Assembly: GCA_030268105.1 (NCBI GenBank)
Contig: BSDZ01000019.1
Coordinates: 1,032,001-1,096,000, forward strand
Direction: 5' to 3'
Source of the DNA: Volvox africanus
Lineage: Eukaryota; Chlorophyta; Chlorophyceae; Chlamydomonadales; Volvocaceae
DNA: 64,000 nucleotides
The translations under genes and the position numbers were made by a program. Below, piece by piece: positions 1 through 10,687 of the stretch (the stretch's first letter is position 1; every line of letters begins with the position of its first letter). Under the pieces are notes generated by a model. The model saw nothing but the letters and a program-made list of their open reading frames with translations, searched no databases and was not told the origin of the DNA.

Positions 1-3000
1 GCACGACACAGCAAGACACTTGTTGCCATTGCCGAGAGCTGCACCGCATCCAACTTGGGTGGTAGACTTCCAAACAACTTGAGTGAAGAGTCCAATATTG
101 CCAAAATTGGCTGCGTTATCGGTCCAGGGAGTGGAGGTGAACTTGTAGCTGTTGATCCCATTGTACCAGAATTTGACTGCATTGACACAGACGGCGTCTG
201 AGGCGGTTAGGGGCCAGTCTGAAGGCAGGATGTACAGGTTTTCGCCATATTTGCCGACGGATGAGACAGGGGTGCAGTTGTCCGCGAGAAGCTGAGCCCA
301 AGCCTGCGCTCACAAACACACAAACACACAGACGCAGTAAGCATCGGAAGGACATATAGTGCCACATAAAAGAAGAAAAAGAACGGTATTTTAACCAACA
401 TCCTCTGGGGACATTACGACAATGCCCGTACACGACACATTTATTAATCGATATCATTGATGCAATAATAATCCACAACAGTATAAGCAGTAGTACGAGA
501 TTTCGTACAACCCTAGAACCCATATACTCGTATAGCATAATTGCTACTGCTACTGCCACTGCTATTGCTACTGCTATCGGTAGCGGGTCTTGACCCTTTC
601 TGGCGTTTTCACAAGGGTAGCGCCTTCCACAGGAATGCTTCATCATGTTTACCCTTTGACAGGGAAGGGGTGGCCTTGGAACATAACCCAGAGAATTCCC
701 CACCCCCCATCCCCCACCCTCTACCTCTCACCTCCCAATCCCACCCTTCACCTCCCACCCTCTATCTCCCACCTTCTACCTCCCACCCTCCACCTCCCAC
801 CTCCCACCCCCAACCCACACATACACATACACAAATCCCGGGCCACACGTCCACTCCACGCCTTCAGTCATGCACACACCTGAGCCGCTTTTGCGAGAGA
901 TTCGTTCCAGGTCAGGGCAGCGCAGCCGTGCAGCGCGCGGTCCTTGTTGTGCTCTGCCAGTGCTGCCGCAGGGTCGTAGCACCCTGCGGCGATTGTTGCA
1001 TACGTTTTTTAGGTATGAGTCCCCAACACGAGAGGCAATCCCACGTTCCACAAAAGCTGACCAGGCTTCAACAACTAACAAATATCAGGAAGTTCCGTGC
1101 CTATTCATGTTATGGACTCAAATAACGACTTAAACTTTAGGTACTTATGAAGCCTCGGTGCGGATCGCGCGCAAATGCTCACGCCCTTATGCTCCCTTTC
1201 GTCGGGCCTTCAGTAGTGAACAGCTAGGGTTTACTTTTCGGTCAATCTCCTCCCTGTACATGAACATGTTCGGGGCACAAGGTCAGCGTATGACTGTACG
1301 GACAAAACCCACGTAGACACCCACCGGCCGTAGAGTTAAACGGCGTCGACGAGGTAGAGCTAGGTGGCGGCGTCGATGTCGATGTGGATGTAGGTGGGGG
1401 GTTTCCCGCTGTTTCCGCTGTAATCTTTATGTAGAGGCAGAGCCCCTTCGCCGGTACCGTAGGGCTAACGGCACTCTTGGTCCATCCGGCGCTGTTAAAG
1501 CCCTTGCACCTGGTGTCGGATCTGCATTGCGCAAATGCCTTGGAGACGGTGGAGATGGTCATGTTGTCATCGATGTGATCCACATCCGGTACGGCTAAGA
1601 AGCCGGTGTAATTCGCGCACGCTGCAAAGCGAGGAGTTGCATGGAGAGAGGGTGTTGCATGAGCCGTCATGAGTGATGTGAGAAAGTCAGCAAAAGAAGA
1701 GTTGGTGGCAAGACGGCAGAGCAAAGGGAAGACAAGCAAGACAACAACAGGAAAATACAGGAAACCCTTACATGTATGTGTCATATATATGTATCGTATA
1801 CGTACGATTACAGTACATACAGTACATGGGTACGGGGCATGCTGTACTTGCCCGTTGGGAGATGCGCTTGCTTGATGTACAGGCACCTTCCCGGCGCCGC
1901 CGTCAAAGGGGTGATGCTCGCCTTCAGCTCGCCCGCCGAGTTGTAGGCCAAACACGCAGGGCTTAAGAGGCACTGCATCGCGGGTTTACCGGAGTTGGCG
2001 ATGGTATCGCCCGCGTGGTCGAGGTTGGGAAAGCTCACATAGCCCGATACTTTGATGCACGCTGCAGAGGGCCGCGGAAAGTACGTAAGTACTTGTAGGT
2101 ATTGCGCCTTAGTCGTAGCATATAAGATACGTCATCCATAAAGGAACTAAAGGATGTGGAGCAACATGCAGGGCATCATGGCAGCCCTTGCCGTGAGTGG
2201 GGAAGGTCGTGAAATGTGATAAAATCTGACAAGTGGATCATTAATTATACTCTCGAGATGAAAATTCCTTGCTTTCTTTCCCCTGACTTGCGCATTTGAA
2301 GATTTCCTGACACCAGCGTTACTTGCATTCCGGAGCTTGCGCTGCTTTACGAACAAACCTCGACGTCTGTAGAGGTTTCAGCTTCGTTGCGCCGCAACTC
2401 CAGAAGTAGGGAACGTATTAGAATAAGGATGCTAACTTTTTTGCATTTGTAATAGTGTACTATCAATCCCATGCAGTCCACCGCAAGCCGATCAACTGTC
2501 ACCGACCGCCGAGCTTCTCGTCGCTTATCACGTTTGACGTAGCGGTAGCTTCTCGCCGCGATCCGGCCGAGACTTTGATATGCAGCAACTAGATCAAACC
2601 ATTCGCGAGCAAATTGAGAATCGCATTGAATATTATTATTGGTTAATTACATGAAATTGTTCCGCACCAGTACCGGGCTTTCTGTTCCCAAAGCTGTTAT
2701 AAATCTGGCAGTGCTTGGTCATGATAATTTTGACCAATTGACGACACAAAAGTTATTTAAGTTCCGGAGAAGACGACGCTAAACTCTTAGAAATCTCGGA
2801 TCCCCGCTGTCTTTCCCAGCAGGACGGCGACTCACTTCCTGCAAGTTTTCTTCTTGCAATGGCGCCAGTCGAATAAGCCCGCAACTCCTCCACCTCCTCC
2901 GCGGACTCGCCCTTCATTGTTCGGGGTCGCGATGACGACAACAAAAAGCGACGTACGTTTGCGTTTTGTCGTGGCAGGCCGCCCGGTTCCTCATCAGACG

Positions 3001-3106
3001 CCAAAGCAAGAGACATGGTTGTTGTGGAGATTTGGATGAGGAAGAAGAGAAGCGCCCAGGCCCCGAGCCGACCCCGTGGCCAAGGGAGCAGCCGCCCTGA
3101 TGACAT
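1..3106 (-). CDS. Secreted CAP-domain protein with two PAN/Apple-like repeats (3' end outside window)
   Basis: Five exons join in phase: 3106-2836, 2061-1834, 1621-1325, 983-880 and 303 to beyond 1. Exon 1 starts at ATG 3106. It encodes a basic start and a hydrophobic stretch (WALLFFLIQI) ending near ALA, a signal peptide, and it closes at a GTGAGT donor. Exons 2 and 3 each begin 'CG TGC' after a CAG acceptor. Each encodes a cysteine repeat with paired motifs (NLDHAGD / DVDHIDD, then C-L-Y-I-K), like PAN/Apple modules of algal extracellular proteins. A Pro/Ser/Thr linker follows. Exons 4 and 5 give the CAP fold: AEHNKDRALHG, LTWNESLAKAAQ, KYGENLY and FTQVVW. The His usual before FTQ is Leu here. 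A role in extracellular matrix or cell wall is inferred. The ends of exons 2 and 3 are the least certain junctions. Confidence 0.8.
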
Positions 3107-5466
3107 CTCCTTTCACTGTATATGCAAGAAATACATCAAAAGAGATTGCTTTGCAGATATGTGAAGATCCCTACAACAGTCCAGATGAAGGCGGAAGGAA
3201 TATTATTCAGACTTTTCAGACTATTTGATTTGACACTATTGGGATTTAAAAATAACTGGAATTGACATAGACTATTGTTGTTATTAGTACCAGCTTCGGT
3301 TGGAGGTACGCTGGTTCCATTTCGTTCGCGGCTGGGGGGCTGCTGCTGTGCTGGGCGGGGTTCGTAACATTTTCATGACGAGAGGCAGCTGCGGCGACGT
3401 TCTGCCCGCATATCACGCTCGTTGGAAACGATCCCAATGTCAGACGTGTTAGATCAACCAGGTAGCTTACTTGTTCTCAAAACTGTCTGGTCCTATCCCG
3501 CTAACCGTCGAGGATTAGGTTGTTTGCCTCGGTTTCCTGTGCAGGAGTGCACAGGTAATGATAATTCCTTGGATGAAAACTATTGCGACTTGGAATTCCG
3601 TAATTGAAGTCACACTTTAAGTTCAATATTTTAAATAGGCAGATTTACAGGAATTATGGGCGGGCGGTGGGCGTTGGCTATCCAACTTTGGCTGCACATA
3701 GCGACTTACAAACTTTCAAGGCCAGATCCGTCTGCTCATATTCATAATGATAGCAGATGTTCGCTAGTTCCCTTCCTTTCGTTTCATGTTTCCTACCTGT
3801 AAATTTCCTAATCCACCTGCTGCTCGATCGCTTCTAGGTCGCTTTTCCGAAAAAAACTGTCGTCAAATGTTAACGTGCAGTGTAAACTCGCAGTGATCTG
3901 TACTACTTCAAAATGGACTGGCAGCAGCAGGAGCCATTAACATTCAGATTGATATCCTTGCTAATGTCAGGCATCTGGAATAATCAATTGAATTCGTTTA
4001 AGGTTCCAAAAACGCAGCATCGTCGGCCGGATGAATGGATTCACGAAAAAACGCCACTTTTTTAAGCCGAATGGCACATGTAAAGAGCAAGCGAGTCGCG
4101 ATTTGGGAAGCTGCGGCCCGAAAGCCCGAAAGCTCGAAAGCTTCGCTCCGTCTGTGCGGGCCGAGCAGCGCGCGCTGAGCAGAAAGCTCTTACCCTTTCC
4201 CAAAAAAATGCTTGGAATCTGGGGATCATGGCACGTGCAGGCAGGAAAAAAGAAGCTTGGTCCGGCGGGTTGTAGCAACAGGCAGGTTGTAGAAGGTTGT
4301 AGAAGGTTGTAGCAGCAGCAGCAGCAGCAGCAGGCTAATGCACGGCTGGTAGACCCGCATGGCACACTGCGCATCCATCTCCTTCCCTGCAATCCCAGTA
4401 TCCCTCACATCTCAGCCCGGCGTTCTAGGAAAACAACATTTTGAGTATATAAAACATATACTTAACTTAAAATGTAAATAGGAAGGTGGCCGCCAATAAT
4501 CAATATCAATAACGCAATTTCATTTTGGCGAAAACAGAGCAACAGTAATCAGTTAGCATGTTAAGACAGTCGAGCTTGTAACGGTCGTGCCCTTTCAAGT
4601 CGCATATTCACATCGTTCCATTCTCATATTATTTTATTCATATAATAACCTACCATAATCGACCATTATTTTACCAGTTTCTTCTTCACACTTTTTTTGC
4701 AGTATATGCAAATTTGCTAACAGATTTGGTAGCTATGCTGTGGTGAGGTGTAAGTCTGCATTGATTGTGCATTTTATCTTTATTTCAGCATCAATAATTG
4801 ATTAAAACATGTCAAAGTCGGGACGCGACGAGATTGCACTTTGTAGAAATATGATTTCTTTGCGGGCGGCATAAAACCTCAAACTGAATGTTCGTTGATT
4901 GGTTGTGGAATCCACCGGACGAATCCTGCCTAGATCAGGCAGGCAGACAGGCAGGCAGAAACCTCTAACGGCTGCTGTACAATACGGGCTAGAAGTCCCC
5001 GAAACCGCTGTGTGTGTATGTGTATGCGGAGGGGAGGGGTCCACTTCGGAAGTAGCTAGGCGCCGCTATGCTGTGACCTGACTGGTAAGTTATAGCGGGG
5101 CTTAGCTACTTGAGGGGCACATCAACCCCACCCAGATACAGGCCATCTACCCTCACCAATCATTTCGCCCTGGCCAGCCTCCCAGGCAAAGCTGCTGCAC
5201 AAAGATTTACAAATTGCTGAATGAATCACCAACTTGCTAAACAAAATGGCCGCCAACGATTATTAATCGTCACAGTTCACTCGGCGCTTTCCCCCTTCTA
5301 TCCTTGGCCGAAACCAGCTTGTCGTAAGAATGACTCCCATGCATGATGGCAGTGTTTCCAATAGCAAGCATTACACACACATTTGTCACGCCGGATTACT
5401 GCACTGACGCCACACTAAGTGCCGTAGGTGAACTCCCCCCCTTCCAACTCCGGGTGCTGTATCAGT
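3107..5466. other. Intergenic stretch, no supported gene
   Basis: This upstream flank of the CAP gene should contain its promoter, but no core promoter motif stands out. Short open frames exist on both strands without consistent codon bias or splice structure. A small tandem array lies at 4281-4333: an 11-base unit (AGGTTGTAGAA) passes into a CAG triplet run. Stretches at 4440-4800 are AT-rich. A short purine/T-rich CA-type repeat occurs near 5008-5025. Confidence 0.5.
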
Positions 5467-5829
5467 CCCGCGGGTTGGACACCAAGAGGGTTTTACTAGG
5501 CAATGTCGTACAAAACGCTGGTGTCATAAAGCAAAACCTGCCTCCATAGGGCGCTGCTGAACACCATCACCCACATTCGCCCTCCCATTTTCACAACGGC
5601 CAGCCTGCCCTGCTTGTGCAAGCCCAGGAGCCAACGCATCCTAGCGTGATCTGCGGACGTGAGGGAGCTTAATGAAACACAGGCGATGGTCCACACTTAA
5701 TCACGAAGCAGCATGCAGACCTCTTCCTCGGGGAAGCCACAAACTCACAGGGTAGACTCGGTGACGGCCAGGCTAAGCGCGGGTCCACGTGATGATCGTC
5801 AAATAGGAAGGTGGCATGGGGGACAATAT
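5467..5829 (-). repeat. LTR-region fragment, copy 1 (inverted relative to copy 2 at 61.7 kb)
   Basis: Read on the minus strand, this segment matches 61679-62092 on the plus strand. The match runs from the integrase tail (CCATGCCACCTTCC...) through a common block ending near CCGCGGG. Copy 1 lacks about 55 bases present in copy 2, immediately after the shared CGTGATTAAGTGTG. It also carries a small insertion (about 8 bases) near 5565. It joins directly onto the degraded gypsy integrase at 5.7-6.3 kb, so it is read as the 3' end of that element. Confidence 0.7.
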
Positions 5830-7660
5830 GGGCAGTTATGGTACTGCCACAACGTCCCTCCAAGACCAGCATCCCAGTTGGACGAACCTCAACAACATGC
5901 AGAATCTCTGGCTGTGCCTGCGCCTCCAACACCGTACGCCCAGGCATGTTCCTGTAGTACACATAGTCTCCCAACTCAAACCACCGTAGATGAGGCAGAG
6001 TCGCACCACCCCTCCTGTGCGCATATCGCAGAGTATCGCGATGCTGCACAATCAGCAAGTCGCCTCCCGCCATCGCCATGTGCCGCCGTAGCACAGCCGA
6101 CTGCGGAGTGATGGAGATGGCTGCTGCCTCCGGGTCATCCAGGTTGACCTCTCCTACAGAGCGCTCCTTTATAGCCGGTATAGTGGTATCATGGGGTCCA
6201 ACGCGTGTGCAACATGGAAGGGTGCATGGAGGTGACAACGACGGAGCAGAGAGATTGTATCCCGGCATGTACGGATATACGCCAGGTGCTTGTCCCACTC
6301 CTGGTTGCAACCACCTGCCTGCAAGATGCGCCGCAGGGCATTCTTGCACGTCTGCACGGCCCGCTCCGTCAAACCATTAGCCTGTGGGTCGCATGCTGGC
6401 GTCTGCCGGTGATCTATCATCAATTGAACCAGCAACTGCGCAAACTTGCCTTTCCATTCAGTGCCCTGATCTGAGCACACATCCGCACACACACCGTACC
6501 GTCCTCGCACGTGCTGCGGGAAGATGAACGCCGTCTGCTCCGCCTGCTTGTCGGGCAGGGGAATCATTACCACGTGCTTGGCGAAATGCTCAATGCAGAT
6601 CACAGCATGGACGTTGCCCCTGATGATGCGGTTGAACGGCCCACAGAGATCCACAGCCCAAAATCGGCGAAGAACTCAACTCCGACATCCTGCTGTTGAA
6701 GCTGGCATTCACCTGGTCACAGGCTGCACAGTGACGTATGACCGCCGTAACATCCTCCACTATCCCGTGCCACCAGTAGCTGGTTAAGATAAGTCCCGCC
6801 GTGCGCCACACACCAAAATAACCCGCATCCCCATGGGCTTGCTTGATGATGTCCGTGCGCTCAGCTGGACGAGGCACCACCTGTGCCCTGCATCGTCCCC
6901 AGCCCGACACAGCATGCCAAGCCGAAAGCAGTACAGGCGTGCCCTGCGTATGCAGCTTCTGCTCCGGGCGATACGGATAGGCCCTGCGGCATCACCCCGT
7001 AATGCAGCAGGTGCACTGTGTCCCCGTCATCCCAGATCTCTCTGTAGCCGGCGTCCGCCGCCGACGAAGAAGACTCAACTGCAAGTTGCCACCATAGCGG
7101 CTAGCACCCCACCGTCACTGTCCTGCGCTGACTTGGCCAGCGGTAACGCCAAGCCGCTGCTGCATGCAGTGACACCAGCCGCACACGCCGCCTGCATGGT
7201 CACGACGTCACTGACCTGTCCAGCTGCAACTTTCATGAGAGCAAGGGTAGGTGCTGGACAGGTAGGTAACGCCCGGAGCATGGGCTAGAATCGCCCTGAG
7301 ATCCTCCTCCGACAGCTCCTCCACCACCATGCTATCCTCCTCCAAACCCAGCGCCCTCTCGCACTCATGAGTGGACAGGGATTCATACCACCCCTTCTGA
7401 TCATGGAATAGGGGCGGGCTGATGGTCTGCTTCGCCGAGGATCCCCTACTGCATATAGCTCCAGGATTAAGGGCCACCGCCGGCCTATTCGCCTGGTCAC
7501 AGGGGTAATAAGGCGACCTCATTAATCTGCTTGCCCATGACCGGCACTGCACGCCCTGGCGCCAGAATGACCGCCATGCGCCTCCCGATGGGTCGCACTG
7601 TCGCCTTTACAACCGCAGTGAGCTGCTCAGGAGCGGCGAGGTTGTCTAGATCTGGTATAG
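5697..7660 (-). mobile_element. Decayed Ty3/gypsy-type retroelement, integrase region
   Basis: Broken minus-strand frames carry integrase features in the expected order. About 6840-6700 encodes an H2C2-like zinc-binding segment (YWWHGIVEDV followed by RHCAACDQ). About 6654-6170 encodes the catalytic core: DLCGPF, then SDQGTEW, then NGLTERAVQT, giving the D, D and E positions with about 34 residues between the last two. About 6170-5800 encodes a C-terminal segment (GDYVYYRNMPG). A shift of frame separates the zinc segment from the core, and stops break the rest. Minus-strand frames at 7.2-7.65 kb look like upstream polyprotein but are not assignable. The element is not expected to be active. 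Confidence 0.8.
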
Positions 7661-7794
7661 CTGGTGTGCATGTGATTCAAACCTGGCGGCGTCGCTGAGT
7701 ACGGGGCCGCCCCGCACCAGGCTAACCTCTGTAGCAATGCGCTCGCCCATGTTCGGTTCCCCCATGTGCGTGGGAGCAGTATGGTCAGAGACAT

Positions 7795-8160
7795 CGGAGC
7801 AGCATGTCAAGGATGCCTGATATCTGTGTGCGGCCTCCCGGCCCACCCGGACAAATCAATCTTCGGCGTGGATATTATTGAATACCTAGGGCACAATCGC
7901 AGTCCCTCTGGTCCCTCTGTCCCTCTGGTATCCCTCTGTCCCTCCTGGTAGTCCCTCTGGTATCAGTCCGCATCAGTCAGACCAAGGTCGCAGCAATCAT
8001 GGCCCTGCAAACCCCCAAGAGGGGGGTCTCGGAGGGTCTCGGAGCTAAGCACAAGCTGGGCCTCGTCAACTAATACCGTTGCTTCGTGCCCAACATGAGC
8101 CAGACGGTGGTGGAGGTAAACAAGCTACTCAAGAAGGGGTTGCCGTGAAGCTGGGGTCCG
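7795..8160 (+). mobile_element. Gypsy reverse-transcriptase fragment, opposite strand to the integrase
   Basis: Plus-strand translation gives segments of the RT palm/connection region: HPDKSIFG, then DIIEYLGH, then, after an internal degenerate CCCTCTGGT-type array (about 7905-7960), KVAAIMALQTPK and YRCFVPNMSQTVVEVNKLL. Stops and frame changes interrupt it. In an intact gypsy element the RT lies upstream of the integrase on the same strand. Here it is inverted relative to the integrase, so this is either a rearranged copy or a second fragment inserted beside the first. Confidence 0.75.
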
Positions 8161-8594
8161 GCGTGACACCACTTCCAGGGCCAATAACACCACGTTTCCG
8201 CAGCTCTGCTTCAAACAGAGGCTCGAACCAGGCCAGAACTTGGATGGCCTTACGGCTTTGGCCGGGCCTCCTCTCCTGCCACATATGCATTTGCTATTGC
8301 CGCTACCGCCACCACCGCTAGTCTTCTTAGATGCGGAGTTTGTGTGAGGCTCGTTTGGCGCGCGCGCGCGGTCATCAGTTAGCTCGCGTATGTCGAGTCA
8401 AAGGAGTCGGGGCGAGTACTGATGCTGAAACAGAGGGCAATCTTGTGAGGTATGTTATGAGGTACAGCGCCGGCGGTCAGCAATCAGGTATAGTTTCCTT
8501 CCAAACTAGGTTTCGCAACATCACACGTGTGCGATGATATCTTACGCGCTTCATCTTTTTGGCGAAAACAGCAAGGCCAAAAGCATACTAAGGT

Positions 8595-8599
8595 TTACA
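8595..8599 (-). terminator. TGTAA polyadenylation signal for the small 8.7-9.6 kb gene
   Basis: TTACA on the plus strand reads TGTAA on the minus strand, about 90 bases past the stop at 8689. TGTAA is the known volvocine poly(A) signal. Confidence 0.6.
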
Positions 8600-8688
8600 A
8601 CGGCTTCCATCCCTTCGTCAGTTCACTTTTTTGCTTATATTCGCGGCCTTGGCGGCTTCCTACTGATCGTTCACTCTTTTCAAGCTTC

Positions 8689-9566
8689 TCAACGAAGGAG
8701 TACCAGTACCAGTACCAGTAGTACTGTACGAGGTTTTGCCCTCCCTTGGAGGGTCGAGTACGACAGGGTGTTATTCACAATTACACATCCCGGATGTACA
8801 GCATCTGGGAACAAGACCACGGTCTTCTTGTCTACCATGAGTGTTTGAATCCCATAACCTCTTCCCATCACCAATCCTCCGCACAACACTTCTGCGAATA
8901 GACCAAAATGCAATCTAGGAAATGAAAATGGCCTTACACCGTAAAAAGCGAAATTGCCGTGTTTAAACAAAAGCAGCACAGGACCAAAAGGGGGAGACAA
9001 AACGGACGGGCTAGTTCCCAACATGGGATTACCGCACGCAGAGCAGCAGGATCCAGCCAGCTGCTGTTCACCAGAAACAGCTTCTTTTAAATGGTTCCTT
9101 GTGCATTGATGAGCAACAAGCAAACGCGCCAAAGCTTTTGGTGCTTCCTTTGCTTCCTCCTCCCCGTCCGCGCGCGCGTCTGATGACGACTGTACTGCAC
9201 AGAGTGTCTTAAACGAAAGCACCAGTCTAGAAAGCGGTTGTAACAGCAACGACCCCCAAATCTCCTGAGCTTTCCACGACTGCGGTTGCGCTACAGCCCT
9301 CAGAAACACTAGGAACCCCCTCAATAACCAACACAGCATCCCATTTCGCTCCCTGCCTCCTCCCTGCCTCTATGCGTCTCCATGACCGGGAAAGAACAGG
9401 CGCGTTCGACATCAGTACGACATGGTACGAAACCATATGAGCCGATTCCCGCACTAAACAGAGAGCTAGCTAGTAAACCAGCATCATCGTCTTGCTCCAA
9501 TTTTATTTGGCATTACAGTTGGACCGCCCGTCTCACGATCGGCGGCGAGTTGTTCTCACCGCTCAT
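8689..9566 (-). CDS. Small three-exon gene of unknown function (about 190 residues)
   Basis: Proposed exons are 9566-9517, 9352-9033 and 8891-8689. They total 573 bases and keep phase throughout. The start is ATG 9566 (MSGENNSPPIVRR). The first donor is GTAATG and the second is GTAATC. The last acceptor follows a strong pyrimidine tract ending in TTCGCAG. The protein has a hydrophobic, Arg-containing N-terminal third, an acidic middle (ADGEEEAKEAPK), a Cys cluster (SCCSAC) across the second junction, and a hydrophobic tail ending in repeated LVLVL encoded by a short tandem repeat. I recognise no family. The nearby TGTAA signal supports the 3' end. The first exon is the weakest part: an in-frame ATG at 9339 is an alternative start. 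Confidence 0.5.
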
Positions 9567-10557
9567 ACCGAACACTGCCGCGACACCGAAAAGTGCCTCG
9601 TCTCTGCCTCTGCCGATCAAGTCTTTCCAGGACAACTAAAATAAATCTTAGATCCCTCAAGAAAAGAACCAGAAATCCGCTTTCCCGCTATGCATCGGAA
9701 ACATAGTATTTCCGGTGCACACAGACTGCATCCAAAACGTCGTTTTGCGGCGCCGTCCATGAAAGGTGGGCAGTGCATCACGAGCTGCTGGAGGGAGAAA
9801 ATGTTGAATATTAGAGACATACGGAACGAATGGACAAAAGCAGAGTCAGGGAAAGAAAGCCCTAGTTGGAGAAAGCGCGATGGGAACATTTCAAAGTCGC
9901 TAAACGCTGCACAGCCCGCATTCCACACCGAGTGAGACAAGACTTGGCTTTGATCAAAGAGCGCTGCGCCACACCTCACACCGAAAATTCAGTTAGTTAT
10001 TGTCACCACTGCCCAGTGCCGGCTCGATACAACATACTGCCTTTTGTGTGGGCGCCGCCACGGATGAACCTACAGTCAACAGAAAGAACGGCTCCTCCAG
10101 CAACCCTACCATTGCCAACCACCAACTTTCAACATCCAACAACGTCAATCGCTCATAGAGCGTGCACCATCAGCGTGCACTGACGTCAAATAAGAGGCCC
10201 AGCAGACATGTGAGCCTGTTCTGTTAGACCCGTGGGTCTGTTTGTCATCCTACTTAGGCCCAAGCGCCGCTTTCACCCATGCCGTGATGGATGATGATGA
10301 AGCCCGATATAGTCGTGCCGTACTTCGTCATCCTAAGAAAAGCCAAATCGGGGATTTTGATAGATCTAAACTCTCATGACCAAAATCTCCAAATGAGGCT
10401 TTAAATCTAAATCCAACTCAAAATCTAGATCCGATTTGTGGATTGACTTCCTGCACAAACCGCAACTTCTGCAACCAACTTCTAATTAACAACTCCCCTT
10501 GACGGGTCAGCAAACAACTCCAGAACCCTAAAAAAACCGAAACCCTAAATCCCCAAA
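9567..10557. other. Intergenic stretch between two minus-strand genes
   Basis: This holds the upstream region of the small gene and the 3' flank of the giant gene. A pyrimidine-rich acceptor-like site near 9794 followed by a short open stretch (to about 9690) could be an untranslated or upstream exon of the small gene. It is not placed in the model. From 10330 to 10560 the sequence is AT-rich and low in coding signal. Confidence 0.4.
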
Positions 10558-10562
10558 TTACA
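10558..10562 (-). terminator. TGTAA polyadenylation signal for the giant gene
   Basis: TTACA on the plus strand, TGTAA on the coding strand, about 125 bases beyond the stop codon at 10688. It supports this stop as the true end. Confidence 0.65.
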
Positions 10563-10687
10563 AATACAACACGCATACACGTACCCACGGAGGGAGGTAG
10601 CCCGTAAGCGAATCCGCTAAACGTTCGGTCCTCATTCAAAGCTACTGACTCCGAAAACAATCGCACCTCCGAAACCAGCCTCCTTCC

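Noticed and set aside
3422..3607. Plus-strand frame starting near the CAP gene promoter, with possible mini-exons
   Set aside because: The only fitting exons would be about ten bases long; evidence is too thin.
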